From contig JAUIDR010000015.1 in assembly GCA_030428565.1 (NCBI GenBank), positions 1 to 63,879 of the forward strand: a stretch of DNA of 63,879 bases, written 5' to 3'. The position numbers were made by a program, and so were the translations under genes. The notes beneath the pieces are model-generated. The model was not told where the DNA came from. It searched no databases and saw only the letters and a list, made by a program, of their open reading frames with translations. Origin of the DNA: Alphaproteobacteria bacterium. Its GTDB lineage: Bacteria; Pseudomonadota; Alphaproteobacteria; UBA7985; JAUIBT01. Each line of letters opens with the position of its first letter. Within the stretch, counting starts at the first letter, position 1. Shown here in pieces: positions 8,575 to 20,769 of the stretch.

Positions 8575-9102
8575 TCATTTTGCATAGGACTTTGCAAGTT
8601 GCACGTAGTGCTGAGCCGACTCCTTAAAGGATCGATCCTGCTCCGGGCCCAGCGCGCGCATAAAACGTGCTGGCGAACCGCCCCAAAGCTGACCGCTCGG
8701 CACGCACTTGCCGGGCGTTAGCAATCCGCCCGCTGCCAGCATGCCACCGGCCTCAATTTTCGAGCCGTCCAAGAGGCAGGCTTTCATGCCGACAAAGCCT
8801 CCATCTTCGACCACACAAGCATGCAGCAACGCCATGTGGCCGACCGTGACGCCCGCCCCCACAATGGTGGGAAACGGTGTCTGGCCAGGACGGTCAGCAG
8901 CCACGTGAATGACCGTGCCGTCCTGTATGTTGGTCCCCGCGCCGATACGGATGTAGTTCAAGTCACCGCGCAAAACGCAGCCGTACCAAATCGAAGCCTC
9001 TGGCCCGATCTCGACATCGCCAATGATCACCGCGTTATCAGCAACGAATGCTGAAGGATGAATACGGGGGCTCTTGCCGTGATGATCGCGTATCAAAGCC
9101 AT
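8575..9102 (-). CDS. gamma-carbonic-anhydrase-like hexapeptide-repeat protein
   Basis: A 175-residue left-handed beta-helix protein of the YrdA/PaaY/CaiE type. The hexapeptide-repeat pattern runs from about residue 20 to 150. The three zinc-ligand histidines of gamma-carbonic anhydrases are present as His66 (TVIH), His89 and His94 (GHMALLH). The protein ends in a helical tail. The substrate of this subfamily is often unknown; carbonic anhydrase activity is possible but not shown. The start at 9102 was chosen because the longer open frame runs into eno; TAAGG lies eight bases before the ATG. It is 10 bases downstream of eno, probably in the same transcript. Confidence 0.88.
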   Translation of the reverse strand: MALIRDHHGKSPRIHPSAFVADNAVIIGDVEIGPEASIWYGCVLRGDLNYIRIGAGTNIQDGTVIHVAADRPGQTPFPTIVGAGVTVGHMALLHACVVEDGGFVGMKACLLDGSKIEAGGMLAAGGLLTPGKCVPSGQLWGGSPARFMRALGPEQDRSFKESAQHYVQLAKSYAK

Positions 9103-9112
9103 GGCGCGCGCC

Positions 9113-10390
<1,278 letters not shown>

Positions 10391-10436
10391 TCACCTTTTC
10401 TTTGGTGTTGGGGTAATTTTGAGCAGCACGGAGCTT

Positions 10437-11288
10437 CTAGGCGCCCGATATATCAACAGGGTTGGCCTTCGCCAAGGCGTCGAATTGTTTCATGAGCGTC
10501 AACAAAGCGGGCATGCGATCCAAGGGCACCATGTTCGGGCCGTCGCTGGGTGCGCTCTCGGGGTCTTGGTGGGTTTCCATGAAGACGGCCGCGACGCCGA
10601 TCGACAGAGCCGCACGCGTCAGCACAGGCACGAACTGGCGCTGGCCGCCCGATTTACCGCCCAGACCGCCGGGCTGCTGCACCGAGTGGGTCGCATCGAA
10701 AACCACCGGGTAGCCCGTCGCCGCCATGGTCGGAATACCGCGAAAGTCAGAGACCAGGGTATTGTAGCCAAAGGATGTACCGCGCTCACAGAGCATGATT
10801 TGCTCGTTACCTGAAGCGGCCAACTTGTTGGCGACGTTCTCCATGTCCCAAGGGGCCAGGAATTGCCCCTTCTTAACGTTGACCACACGGCCTGTTTTTG
10901 CCGCCGCCACGAGCAGATCGGTCTGGCGGCACAAGAAGGCGGGAATTTGCAGCACATCTACGGTCTCGGCCACTTCGGCGCATTGGGCAGGCTCGTGAAC
11001 ATCGGTGATGACCGGCAATCCGAATTCTTGGCGAATATCTGCAAAAATCTGCATGGCCTTCTCAAGCCCTATGCCGCGCGCCGAGCTCGCCGAGGTACGG
11101 TTGGCCTTGTCGAATGAGGACTTGTAGATCAATGGGATGTCCAGGCCGCCGCAGATGTCTTTAAGCTGGCCAGCCATATCGAAGGCGTGCTGTCGGCTCT
11201 CCATAGCACAAGGACCTGCAATCAGGGCGAATGGCCGATCATTGGCGATGGAAAATTGAGGAAGCGTTACTGTCTTGCAAGATGTCAT
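10437..11288 (-). CDS. kdsA: 3-deoxy-D-manno-octulosonate 8-phosphate synthase
   Basis: KdsA condenses phosphoenolpyruvate with arabinose 5-phosphate to make KDO-8-phosphate for the inner core of LPS. The 283-residue TIM-barrel protein has [10 protein letters not shown] at residues 22-31. Cys27 occupies the position used by metal-dependent (class II) enzymes, where metal-independent E. coli-type enzymes carry Asn. Further signatures are [40 protein letters not shown] and [12 protein letters not shown]. No clear Shine-Dalgarno precedes the ATG. A perfect palindrome (11319-11334) lies about 30 bases upstream. eno follows. Confidence 0.97.
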   Translation of the reverse strand: MTSCKTVTLPQFSIANDRPFALIAGPCAMESRQHAFDMAGQLKDICGGLDIPLIYKSSFDKANRTSASSARGIGLEKAMQIFADIRQEFGLPVITDVHEPAQCAEVAETVDVLQIPAFLCRQTDLLVAAAKTGRVVNVKKGQFLAPWDMENVANKLAASGNEQIMLCERGTSFGYNTLVSDFRGIPTMAATGYPVVFDATHSVQQPGGLGGKSGGQRQFVPVLTRAALSIGVAAVFMETHQDPESAPSDGPNMVPLDRMPALLTLMKQFDALAKANPVDISGA

Positions 11289-11318
11289 GGGCTCGGCCGT
11301 CGCTGAGGCTTGGTCGCG

Positions 11319-11334
11319 GCGCTCGAACGAGCGC
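11319..11334. promoter_or_regulatory. perfect palindrome upstream of kdsA
   Basis: GCGCTCG-AA-CGAGCGC, two 7-base arms around AA, lies about 30 bases upstream of the kdsA start. There is no T-run, so it is not a terminator; it could be an operator or a leader hairpin. Confidence 0.35.
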
Positions 11335-11401
11335 GCACCAGCACGGGGGAAAGTTGCTTTGGTTTAGCACTCCCCCCGAATGGGGCAAACGACAAATCGC
11401 C

Positions 11402-12400
11402 CTACAGCCTGCCCGCTTCAAGATCGGCAACGAATTCCTCACAGGCGTTCAACACCAGAGTGTTATTCTTCGGCGAGGCCAGGTTGCCACAAATGACATG
11501 GCGATTGCTGTGTTCGCTTGCTACTTCGATGAGCCGCTTGGGGGCGGCCCAGCGCGGAATAACTCCTTGGGTCGTCACGCTGGATTTTACGGTCTTATCA
11601 CTTGGGTCCAGCATGAACAAGGCGGGCGTGGTCATCTCCTCAAAGGGCGCGCGCCTAGCCGCCAGCGCCGCCACAGCGACCGGCAATGCTGCTGCGGTGT
11701 CGTGCTCCATGGTGCCGATATAGCGCGCGCGCTCCCACTCGGCCTCGCCCCACCAAGGTTCGCCGACCCAACCGCGCCGGGGCGGCTCGACCAGCCGCAT
11801 GAGTTGACGCGCCCAGCGGGTGGTCAACAGGAACGACATGGGATGATTGATTTGAAAATTCGGAGCGATGAAGATTGAGGCATCAACCGCTTGCGGCATG
11901 TGCTGAACCGCCCATGTCGCCAGGGACCCGCCCGTCGAACAGGACATCAGAAGGGTCTTGTCGCCCAGCTTGCAGCCCACTCTCAGCGCCTGCTGTACGT
12001 CATTGATCCAGTCGGCATAGGTGACTTTTGCGATGCCCGTGCCATTGTCATCCAAACCATGCCCGGCAAAGCGCACATAATAGGCATTGGCCTTCAATGA
12101 CTTGGCAAGCTCCTGAGGCACCGGGTCCAGCTCTAAACGCGAAGCGGTAAAGCCGTGCAAATAGACCAGCACCCACTCGCTGGGCTTGCCAACTTCATCG
12201 TACCAGACGATTTGCTTTTCTAGCCCCGGTTTGATGCCCTTGCCCGCTTCGCAGTCTTTTAGGTAGGCGTCCAAGGCCTCCGGCTCTTCGGGGATGTCAT
12301 GGCGCGCCCAGCGCCAGCGCCGGGGTTCCCTTGGCCCCAACCGATAGGCTAGGCCCAACAGCAAGATAGCTGCCACGATAACCACGGCCCAAAATGACAT
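11402..12400 (-). CDS. membrane-anchored alpha/beta hydrolase
   Basis: A 332-residue alpha/beta-hydrolase. The first 20 residues form a hydrophobic N-terminal segment (FWAVVIVAAILLLGLAY), suggesting membrane anchoring. The oxyanion motif LHGFTASR is at about 81-88. The nucleophile elbow is SCSTGGS with Ser155, so the first Gly of the usual GxSxG is replaced by Ser. An Asp in MLDPSD and the His in SEHSNRHV are probable acid and base. The substrate is unknown; esterase or lipase activity is inferred from the fold. It lies upstream of kdsA on the same strand with a 113-base gap, so cotranscription is uncertain. Confidence 0.8.
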   Translation of the reverse strand: MSFWAVVIVAAILLLGLAYRLGPREPRRWRWARHDIPEEPEALDAYLKDCEAGKGIKPGLEKQIVWYDEVGKPSEWVLVYLHGFTASRLELDPVPQELAKSLKANAYYVRFAGHGLDDNGTGIAKVTYADWINDVQQALRVGCKLGDKTLLMSCSTGGSLATWAVQHMPQAVDASIFIAPNFQINHPMSFLLTTRWARQLMRLVEPPRRGWVGEPWWGEAEWERARYIGTMEHDTAAALPVAVAALAARRAPFEEMTTPALFMLDPSDKTVKSSVTTQGVIPRWAAPKRLIEVASEHSNRHVICGNLASPKNNTLVLNACEEFVADLEAGRL

Positions 12401-12515
12401 CGGCTATTCCCCTTTTTTGGCTGTCACAAAAGGCAAGTTCGCTGTATCGCCTCCGGTGCTAAGCTCTAATATATGCAGTGAGCCTTGCCGCTCCAAGTCA
12501 ACGAAAGGCAGCGCC

Positions 12516-13058
12516 TTGACCAAAGATAGCTCAAAATTACCGCAGGCGAAATGCCCAGCCGAGGCCTTGATTGAACGCTTGGACCTGGCGCCGCACCCTG
12601 AAGGCGGTCATTTTCGTCAGACCTACTGTTCAAGCGTCCAGGTAGACACCCCGCGCGGATCGCGTCCGGCCTCAACGGCCATCTTTTTCCTGCTGAGTGG
12701 CGATGAGCGCTCGCACTGGCACCGCATCGCGAGCGATGAGTTGTGGTATTTTCACGAAGGCGCGCCTTTAGAAATCTGGGAAATCGACGAGGAAGGCCGC
12801 CTCCAGACAACCACGCTATGCCCCGATCACCCGCAGTATCGCGTGCCAGCGGGACGATGGTTTGGCTCGCGTCTAGCAGAGCCCGACGGCTATGCTCTGG
12901 TCAGCTGCGGGGTCGCTCCAGGCTTTGTGTTCGAAGACTTTGAGCTTGCGGGCTCGATTGAGGCGCTGGGCCTTGAACCTACCGCGCTCTTATCCTCTGA
13001 CACGAGACGCCAGCTTGAAATGCTGCTGCACCCCGAAGCCCGAGGGCCTGGCACCTAA
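12516..13058 (+). CDS. cupin family protein (DUF985/cupin_5)
   Basis: A small beta-barrel protein, about 180 residues from the chosen start. It shows the DUF985 pattern: HPEGGHFRQTY, AIFFLLSG, SHWHRI, DELWYFHEG and a C-terminal FVFEDFEL. His and Glu in these motifs resemble a cupin metal/ligand site. Family members bind small ligands but have no established general reaction. The start is a TTG at 12516 with AAAGG seven bases upstream; a TTG at 12417 also opens the frame but adds an unconserved extension without a good ribosome-binding site. It is convergent with rodA 23 bases away. Confidence 0.75.
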   Translation: MTKDSSKLPQAKCPAEALIERLDLAPHPEGGHFRQTYCSSVQVDTPRGSRPASTAIFFLLSGDERSHWHRIASDELWYFHEGAPLEIWEIDEEGRLQTTTLCPDHPQYRVPAGRWFGSRLAEPDGYALVSCGVAPGFVFEDFELAGSIEALGLEPTALLSSDTRRQLEMLLHPEARGPGT

Positions 13059-13081
13059 CCTGTTTGGCCGCTGTGCAGGCC

Positions 13082-14281
13082 TCACGTACCGTCGTAGAAG
13101 CGGCCGCGCTCGGCTTCGATGGTAAATCGACCAATGGCAACGTGACGGTTGATATAGACCGACATGACCAACCCCAAAGACAGCATGGTGGTCAGCATGA
13201 TGGTGCCGCCATAGGATATCAGCGGCAAGGGCACGCCCACGACCGGCAAGCTGCCCGAGACCATGGCAATGTTCACCGTCACATACAAAAACAAGTTGGT
13301 CGCCACGCCCAGCACCACCAAGCGGCCGAACTGATTGGGAATGCGGGTCGCCAATATCAGCAGGTAGGCGAACAGCAGACCATAGATGGCCAGGACGAAG
13401 AAGGCCCCAAACAGGCCCCATTCTTCTGAGATGAGCGCGAAAATAAAGTCGGTTTGCTTTTCCGGTAGGAACTGCAGTTGGGACTGCGTACCGTTCATAA
13501 AGCCCTTACCGAACAAGCCGCCCGATCCCATGGCAATCTTGGACTGGATGATCTGATAGCCGTCGCCAAAGGGATCTGCCTCTGGATTGCGAAAGGTGAT
13601 CAGTCGCGCTTTTTGATAATCCTTCAGCAAATATTCCCAAGCGGCCCAAAAGGCCAACAGCGCCGACATGAGACCCGCCAGAACCTTCCAATGGCGCAGC
13701 CCGCCCGCGTAGAGCATGATGCTGCCCAAGAAGAACAGCAGCAAGCCTGTGCCCAGGTCCGGCTGAATGAAGATCAAAATAAAAGGTAAGAGCAACATGA
13801 CAAACGGCAGGATCAAGAACACCAAGTAGCCCATCTGCTCGTAGGTACGCTCGTGCAAATAACGGGCGAGAGCCAGGATCAAAAAGACCTTCATCAGCTC
13901 AGACGGTTGCAAATTGAAGACATACAGGTCCAGCCAACGCTGCGCACCACCGCCTTGGGTGCCAACCAGCTCGACCAAGACCAACAGCACGATACCGATG
14001 ACGAACCAAATATAGGCGCTGCGCATCCAAAATCGCACATCCACCATAGCCACCGCCACCATGATGACCAAACCTAGGCCAAAACGAACGAGGTGATTGA
14101 GCGCCCAGGGCGTCCAAGAGCCTTGAGCCGCCGAATAGAGCGAGAGAACTCCGATGAGCAGCAAAACCAAGGGGATCAACAACAAGCCCCAATTCATTTC
14201 AATCAGGCGCTGGCGCAAAGATAGGCCAGTGGCTTCGAAACCGTCCTCATAGTGCAGGTTAAAAGAACGAATGGGCCTCAT
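13082..14281 (-). CDS. rodA: peptidoglycan glycosyltransferase RodA
   Basis: RodA is the SEDS-family glycosyltransferase of the elongasome and polymerises lipid II with PBP2. The 399-residue protein has about ten membrane segments. Visible SEDS signatures include QPSELMKVFLILALARYLH, FIQPDLGTG, IQSKIAMGSGG and the C-terminal PLISYGGT. The ATG overlaps the mrdA stop by four bases (ATGA), indicating translational coupling with its partner transpeptidase. It is the last gene of mreB-mreC-mreD-mrdA-rodA. Confidence 0.97.
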   Translation of the reverse strand: MRPIRSFNLHYEDGFEATGLSLRQRLIEMNWGLLLIPLVLLLIGVLSLYSAAQGSWTPWALNHLVRFGLGLVIMVAVAMVDVRFWMRSAYIWFVIGIVLLVLVELVGTQGGGAQRWLDLYVFNLQPSELMKVFLILALARYLHERTYEQMGYLVFLILPFVMLLLPFILIFIQPDLGTGLLLFFLGSIMLYAGGLRHWKVLAGLMSALLAFWAAWEYLLKDYQKARLITFRNPEADPFGDGYQIIQSKIAMGSGGLFGKGFMNGTQSQLQFLPEKQTDFIFALISEEWGLFGAFFVLAIYGLLFAYLLILATRIPNQFGRLVVLGVATNLFLYVTVNIAMVSGSLPVVGVPLPLISYGGTIMLTTMLSLGLVMSVYINRHVAIGRFTIEAERGRFYDGT

Positions 14282-16131
14282 GCCGATGCTCCCTGAGCGT
14301 CCAAAATTTCGGCCTCTTCGTTATAGCGTGCAGACATCGCCGCCGACAGCAGGTCGCGCGCGATGGGGGCCGCCACCGCAGAACCTGAGCCGCCGTGCTC
14401 AATCACGACCGAGGTCGCGTAGCGCGGCTGATCAACGGGGCCATAGCCAATGAACAACGAATGGTCGCGCTGCAAATAGTCGATGTCCTCGTTGGTCAAG
14501 ACACCGGACTCACGCTCTGAAATTGAGATGCGCCGCACCTGAGCCGTCCCGGTTTTACCCGCCATGCTCATTTCAGGCGAGCGAATGCGCGAACGGCGCG
14601 CGGTCCCAACCTCAGAATTGACCACGTCATCCAACATGCGCTGAACCAACAGCAAGTGATACGGATCAACATCGAGCTTTGGCGCCAGGCTGCGACCTTG
14701 ACCCGCCACGAAGTGCGGCTGCACTTTGCGGCCGGTGGCCAATCGCGCGCTCATCGTTGCGAGTTGCAAAGGGGTTGCCAGCATGAAACCCTGCCCGATG
14801 GATACCTGGATCGTATCGCCAACATTCCACTTACCACGGTTAAGCTTGGTCTCTTTCCACCGCCGCGACGGCAGCAAGCCCGGATTTTCGAATTCGTGAT
14901 AGTCCAGTGAGACGCGCTCACCGAAACCGAACTCCTTGGCCACTTCGGCAATGCGTTCGATGCCGAGACGCTGCGCCAGCTCGTAATAGTAGACATCGCA
15001 GGAATGCACGATGGAATCGTGCATATTGACCAAGCCGTGCCCCTCACGTTTCCAGCAGTGAAAGCGCTGGTTTGAGACGTCGATAAAACCCTTGCAGTTC
15101 ACCCGTGTCTCGACCGAGATATTGGCCTTCATCGCCGCAAGCGCTACGATCATCTTGAAGGTGGAGCCCGGCGCATAGACGCCCGAGGAAATCTTGTTAT
15201 TGAGCGGCGCTGCGGGATTACCGATGATCGTCTGCCATTCTTCAGTCGAAAACCCACGCACGAAACTGTTGGGGTCAAAACCGGGATGAGAGACTGCAGA
15301 CAGTACCTCGCCCGTATTGAGATCCATTAGCACAGCCGCGCCTGCCTTGTGCTTGGCAAGCTGCTTGTGGGTTAGAAGCTGCAAATCGCGGCTGAGCGTC
15401 AGTTGCAGATTCTCACCGGCCGCCGGTTGCAAACGCTCCAATTCGCGCCGGGGACGCCCACCTGCATTGACCTCGATTTTCTTCAGGCCGGGTTTGCCCA
15501 TCAAGCTGGCATCGAACAGCCGTTCAACACCTTGCTTGCCAATCTTAAAATTGGGCATGCGCAGCAAGACCCGGCTATCCCGCTTGACGTCTTTGTCAGT
15601 AACAGAGCTAACGTAGCCGACGATATGGGCAAAGCTATCGCGATCGGGATAATAGCGCTGCAAAACCTCGCGCACTTCAATGCCCGGCAGTTCGGGTAAG
15701 CGCGTCTCTAAGATCATCGCCTGGTTTTGGGTCAAGTTACGCTTGACCAGGACTGGCACAAAGGTCGGTTTGTCTTTTAGCTGAGCGTGGATATCGTCAA
15801 CCTGACCAGGCGTGAGCTCGGTATAGCGCTGCACTTCGCCCAGTAATTTATCGACGTCTTGTGCCTTGTCGGCAGTAATGTACAGCTCGAACGACGGTAC
15901 ATTTAGCGCCAGCGCCTTGCCAAAGCGGTCGGTAATCAGGCCACGGTTGGGAACCAAAAGGCGCGTGGCTATGCGGTTGTCTTCAGATTGCGAGCGGTAC
16001 AGTTTGCCGTCTGATATTTGCAAGGCATAGAGGCGCGCGCCCAACGCCGACAAAATGGCCGCTTGCAACCCGCCGACCATCAACGTTCGGCGGGTAAATA
16101 CGTTTGACCTAAGGTTTTCGTGACGTTTCAC
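14278..16131 (-). CDS. mrdA: penicillin-binding protein 2, elongasome transpeptidase
   Basis: PBP2 cross-links peptidoglycan during cell elongation. The 617-residue class B PBP has a short cytoplasmic N-terminus, one membrane segment (about 16-38), a dimerisation/pedestal domain and a C-terminal transpeptidase domain. Active-site motifs are visible: Ser323 in PGSTFK, S377-C-D379 as the SxN-equivalent and KTGTAQ at 526-531. The start is GTG with GGAG seven bases upstream. It overlaps rodA by four bases and follows mreD after a 120-base gap in which no separate gene is seen. Confidence 0.97.
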   Translation of the reverse strand: MKRHENLRSNVFTRRTLMVGGLQAAILSALGARLYALQISDGKLYRSQSEDNRIATRLLVPNRGLITDRFGKALALNVPSFELYITADKAQDVDKLLGEVQRYTELTPGQVDDIHAQLKDKPTFVPVLVKRNLTQNQAMILETRLPELPGIEVREVLQRYYPDRDSFAHIVGYVSSVTDKDVKRDSRVLLRMPNFKIGKQGVERLFDASLMGKPGLKKIEVNAGGRPRRELERLQPAAGENLQLTLSRDLQLLTHKQLAKHKAGAAVLMDLNTGEVLSAVSHPGFDPNSFVRGFSTEEWQTIIGNPAAPLNNKISSGVYAPGSTFKMIVALAAMKANISVETRVNCKGFIDVSNQRFHCWKREGHGLVNMHDSIVHSCDVYYYELAQRLGIERIAEVAKEFGFGERVSLDYHEFENPGLLPSRRWKETKLNRGKWNVGDTIQVSIGQGFMLATPLQLATMSARLATGRKVQPHFVAGQGRSLAPKLDVDPYHLLLVQRMLDDVVNSEVGTARRSRIRSPEMSMAGKTGTAQVRRISISERESGVLTNEDIDYLQRDHSLFIGYGPVDQPRYATSVVIEHGGSGSAVAAPIARDLLSAAMSARYNEEAEILDAQGASA

Positions 16132-16251
16132 GCCTTAACTCCGCAAGACACGCGCTGGCGTCAGCGCGACCTGATCGATTTGAGCTGTCCTGTTCCAATT
16201 GCACCGCAAGGCATGCCCGCATGGCGCCTAAAAAGCCCAATTCAGCCCGAT

Positions 16252-16815
16252 TTATTTTAGGGTTCTTGCACCGGAATCGACCCCTTTTGTGGCGCTAGAA
16301 AGGCGGATCTCGAACCAAGCGAATCCGATCGCGATCAAGGGATAGATAAGAATGGCAATGCCATAGCGCGACGCCACCGGTCGCACGTCCAAAATTTGCC
16401 AAGCCATGGCACAGCTCACCGCGTAATGAACAAAACCGCTCATGGCCATGACCAAGATGCACAATATCCAAGAGAACCAAAAGCTGGAGCCAAATCGGTT
16501 GGCGGAGCGGCTGCGCGTGACCAGCACGATGGGCAGATAAGTCAAAAAACCGAGCCCCAGCATGTCACCAAGCGCCACATCTTGCATGAGACCCAACAAG
16601 AGGAGCCCCCATAGGGGCATCAGGCCCGGTAGATGCAGCGCCCAATAATAGACAACCAAGGTGCCGAGCATGGGCACAAAGCCGTCGGCGTGCCCGTCGG
16701 TCGAAAATAGCGTCGAAATCAAAATCGCCCAAAAGGCCATTTGCACGGGAAAACTACGCTCGACCAAGGACCAAATTGGCGGTAACTGCCGATGTCCGAT
16801 GAAGGGAAGCCGCAT
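16252..16815 (-). CDS. mreD: rod shape-determining protein MreD
   Basis: A 187-residue integral membrane protein with about five hydrophobic segments. MreD is poorly conserved in sequence; this identification rests on the pattern (MLGTLVVYYWALHLPG, GLMQDVALGDMLGLG) and the position between mreC and mrdA. It couples the MreB filament to the wall-synthesis machinery at the inner membrane. A GGAG lies seven bases before the ATG, just after the mreC stop (14 bases upstream). Confidence 0.92.
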   Translation of the reverse strand: MRLPFIGHRQLPPIWSLVERSFPVQMAFWAILISTLFSTDGHADGFVPMLGTLVVYYWALHLPGLMPLWGLLLLGLMQDVALGDMLGLGFLTYLPIVLVTRSRSANRFGSSFWFSWILCILVMAMSGFVHYAVSCAMAWQILDVRPVASRYGIAILIYPLIAIGFAWFEIRLSSATKGVDSGARTLK

Positions 16816-16829
16816 GGCTGTTCTCCGCC

Positions 16830-17696
16830 CTATTCCAAATCCGCGCTCGGCGCGGGCCGGCTTCCAGACACGACTTGCACTTCCATCAAGGCGTCTATCT
16901 CCAGGTAGGGCAAGACCGATACGCCTTTCGAGGAGACCGTCGCGACGATGCCAACAGGCAGTCCCGCGGGATAGAGGCCCCCCTGCCCCGAAGTTACAAC
17001 CCGATCCCCGCGCTTGAGCGAACGCTGGATGGTTTGGTTGATATAACGCATGTCGAGCATGTTGGTATTGCGGCCAGCCACCATGGCAGTCCGGCGAACT
17101 TGTTCGATGAACACGGGTACGCGGGCGTTGATATCGGTGATCAACATGACCCGGCTATACGAGGCCCCGACCTCGACCAAACGCCCAACCAGTCCGCTGG
17201 GCCCCACAACGGCATCGCCGATTGAAAAGCCCTGCGCCAACCCGCCTTCGATCAGCAAGGAGCGCGCGTAGGCGGAGCCTGGATCGGTCACGATACGGGT
17301 GGTATGGTATTCAAAGCTGAAGGGTTCAAGAAAGTCCGTAGCGGCGCGCAGGCGCTCATTTTCTGCCTGGACCGTGCGGTACGCGCCTTCCCATTGGATG
17401 AGCTGGTCGTTTTGTCGTCGCAACTCCACGACCTCGGCTTGCAGGTCGGCATAAGAACGGACCCCGGTTGCGGTCTGCTTGATGACCTCGGTCGGTTGGG
17501 CGATCAAATTGATGACGGGCGCAAGAAAGGTCAGCAAGGCCGAGCGTGCACGGCTCTGCGACGCGGGTGCCAGTTGGCCCCAAAGGATTAGGAAGAAGGA
17601 CAGGCCAATCGTGCCAAACAGGGCGAAACGGCTCAGTGGTACTCCCAGATTGGGCGAAGTCGATAAAAATGTCCGACTTTGAATGCGACGGCTCAT
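16830..17696 (-). CDS. mreC: rod shape-determining protein MreC
   Basis: MreC is a periplasmic scaffold with one N-terminal membrane anchor (about residues 24-42) that bridges MreB and PBP2. The 288-residue protein then has a coiled coil (about 75-115: LQAEVVELRRQND, QAENERLR) and two beta-barrel domains typified by VVGPSGLVGRLVEVG, YSRVMLITD and GDRVVTSGQGG-LYPAGLPVG. No strong ribosome-binding site precedes its ATG. It is separated from mreB by 165 bases containing a short GCCGC/GCGGC hairpin but no clear terminator. Confidence 0.96.
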   Translation of the reverse strand: MSRRIQSRTFLSTSPNLGVPLSRFALFGTIGLSFFLILWGQLAPASQSRARSALLTFLAPVINLIAQPTEVIKQTATGVRSYADLQAEVVELRRQNDQLIQWEGAYRTVQAENERLRAATDFLEPFSFEYHTTRIVTDPGSAYARSLLIEGGLAQGFSIGDAVVGPSGLVGRLVEVGASYSRVMLITDINARVPVFIEQVRRTAMVAGRNTNMLDMRYINQTIQRSLKRGDRVVTSGQGGLYPAGLPVGIVATVSSKGVSVLPYLEIDALMEVQVVSGSRPAPSADLE

Positions 17697-17861
17697 GGAA
17701 AAAATTCAGCTAGCAACAAATATCCTCGTGCCATGCCGCCCAAATGCGGCAAAGGTAAGAAACTCTATTTTAAATAGATAAATGCGGCAGAATTTCGCTT
17801 TACAGGAATGTCGAATTCGCAGCCTGCGCCAGCCCAGCCTAGGCGTTTGCAATTTGCGATG

Positions 17862-18911
<1,050 letters not shown>

Positions 18912-18949
18912 TTAAATTCCTGGCCCTGCTTCTGGGCCTCACCGCGCCT

Positions 18950-18977
18950 TAAATACGCGTTTCGCGCAAAATGACAA
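18950..18977 (-). promoter_or_regulatory. probable sigma-70-type promoter of the mre operon
   Basis: On the minus strand TTGTCA (18972-18977), a 16-base spacer and TATTTA (18950-18955) end 48 bases before the mreB ATG. The spacer contains a small GCGCGAAACGCG inverted repeat. Confidence 0.5.
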
Positions 18978-19068
18978 ACACATCAAGCGGGCAAAACGCG
19001 CAAAAAAGCGCGCAAAGGCCTAGCTTCGCGCGCTTTTCCTTATATTTCACCCCCTGAAAGCCACAGCT

Positions 19069-20664
19069 TTAGGCAGCAGCGACCTCAGAATCTGCCTTTT
19101 CGCGCTTAACGATATAGCGATTCAGCGCATTGGCATAGGCACGCGCAGAGGCGACAAGCGTATCCACATCTGCGCCCAAACCGGTCACGGTCCAGCCGTC
19201 GTGCTCCAACTTCACCGACACTTCCGCCTGCGCATCCGTGCCGCCGGTCACCGCATGAACTTGATAGAGCTTGAGGTTGGCTTCGTGCGGATAGGCTTTG
19301 TGGAAGCCATTAAAGATCGCATCAACCGGACCATTGCCTTCGGCCGTCACGGGCACCCGCTGACCATCAACACGCACCACCAAACTTGCGACGTGGGGGC
19401 CTTTGTGGCCACAATGGATGGACAGCTCTTCGAACTTGATCGTGTCATTGGCCCGCGCCGTATCGTCCACAAGGGCAATCAAGTCCTCGTCGAACACGTC
19501 TTTCTTTTGGTCCGCCAAGTCTTTGAAGCGCTGGAACGCGTCGTTCAATTGATTATCGGCAAGCGTGTAACCCAATTCAGCCAGCTTGGTCTTGAAGGCA
19601 TTGCGGCCCGAGTGCTTACCCATGACCAAGTTAGAATCGGTCAGACCGACCCACTCCGGGCGCATAATCTCATAGGTCTCGGCGTTCTTGATCATGCCGT
19701 CTTGGTGAATACCGCTCTCGTGGGCAAACGCGTTGGCACCGACGATTGCCTTGTTCGGCTGAACGCCAAAGCCGGTGATATTCCCCAAAGCCTTAGAGGC
19801 CTTCATGATCTTGGTGGTGTCGATATCGGTAAAGAAAGGCAAGCGATCTGCACGGGTGCGCATGGCCATGACCACTTCTTCCAACGAAGCATTGCCCGCA
19901 CGCTCGCCGATGCCGTTGATGGTGCATTCGATCTGGCGCGCGCCGGCAAAACAGCCCGCCAAGGAGTTGGCAACCGCCACGCCCAAATCGTTGTGGCAGT
20001 GGGTTGAGATTGTCGCCTTGTCGATGTTGGGCACCGAGTTCATCAGCATCTCGATCAACTCCTGATACTCGTCGGCCACCATATAGCCCACCGTGTCAGG
20101 AATATTGATGGTGGTCGCGCCGTGCTTGATTGCGGTCTCGACCACCCGGCACAAGAAATCGCGCTCTGTGCGGGTGCCGTCTTCGGGCGACCATTCGACA
20201 TCATCTACCTTTGAGCGCGCATAGCTGACGGAATCAACGATGGCGTCCATTACCGCGTCCGGCTCCATGCGCAGCTTGTACTTCATGTGGACCGGCGAGG
20301 TTGAAATAAAGGTGTGAATGCGCGCGCGCTGGCCGCCGTCGGCGTGTTGCAGCGCCTCCCAGGCACGGTCAATGTCCTTGCGGTTGGCGCGGCACAGGCC
20401 AGCGATGACGGAGCGCGTTGATTGCTCGGCAATGGCCTTAACGCTCTCGAAGTCGCCGTTTGAGGCGATGGGGAAACCGGCCTCAATAATGTCTACACCC
20501 ATCTCTTCCAAGATGGCTGCAATGCGCAGTTTTTCTTCAAGGTTCATCGAACAGCCTGGGGACTGTTCACCGTCGCGCAAAGTCGTATCGAAGATCTTGA
20601 TGCGATCGCGGTTTGTCGTGTCGATACCTTGGATGTTGGTATTGGTCGTCATAGTAGCACTCAT
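19069..20664 (-). CDS. leuA: 2-isopropylmalate synthase
   Basis: LeuA condenses acetyl-CoA with 2-oxoisovalerate, the committed step of leucine synthesis. The 531-residue protein has the catalytic TIM barrel with [13 protein letters not shown] near residue 25, the metal-binding HCHNDLG and NGIGERAGN, and a C-terminal allosteric domain ([16 protein letters not shown]) where leucine feedback acts in the family. Two ATGs four codons apart (20664 and 20652) are possible starts; neither has a clear ribosome-binding site. An upstream Leu-rich leader peptide and mutually exclusive stem-loops indicate attenuation by leucyl-tRNA supply. Confidence 0.97.
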   Translation of the reverse strand: MSATMTTNTNIQGIDTTNRDRIKIFDTTLRDGEQSPGCSMNLEEKLRIAAILEEMGVDIIEAGFPIASNGDFESVKAIAEQSTRSVIAGLCRANRKDIDRAWEALQHADGGQRARIHTFISTSPVHMKYKLRMEPDAVMDAIVDSVSYARSKVDDVEWSPEDGTRTERDFLCRVVETAIKHGATTINIPDTVGYMVADEYQELIEMLMNSVPNIDKATISTHCHNDLGVAVANSLAGCFAGARQIECTINGIGERAGNASLEEVVMAMRTRADRLPFFTDIDTTKIMKASKALGNITGFGVQPNKAIVGANAFAHESGIHQDGMIKNAETYEIMRPEWVGLTDSNLVMGKHSGRNAFKTKLAELGYTLADNQLNDAFQRFKDLADQKKDVFDEDLIALVDDTARANDTIKFEELSIHCGHKGPHVASLVVRVDGQRVPVTAEGNGPVDAIFNGFHKAYPHEANLKLYQVHAVTGGTDAQAEVSVKLEHDGWTVTGLGADVDTLVASARAYANALNRYIVKREKADSEVAAA

Positions 20665-20769
20665 TTAGCTTGGCAGCGCGGGGGCCCATTTGGGCCAAGG
20701 CGCGTCTGTATTATCGGTAAAATACGGCTTCAGCAAGGTGCGTTCCAGATCAAAGCTGGGGAACGACGG

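Noticed and set aside
13040-13081. Terminator between the cupin gene and rodA
   Set aside because: A GGCCTG/CAGGCC inverted repeat exists, but the arms are imperfect, the loop is long and no T-run follows on either strand.
19201-20007. 268-codon plus-strand open frame inside leuA
   Set aside because: Antisense shadow of leuA, with no domain signature or ribosome-binding site.
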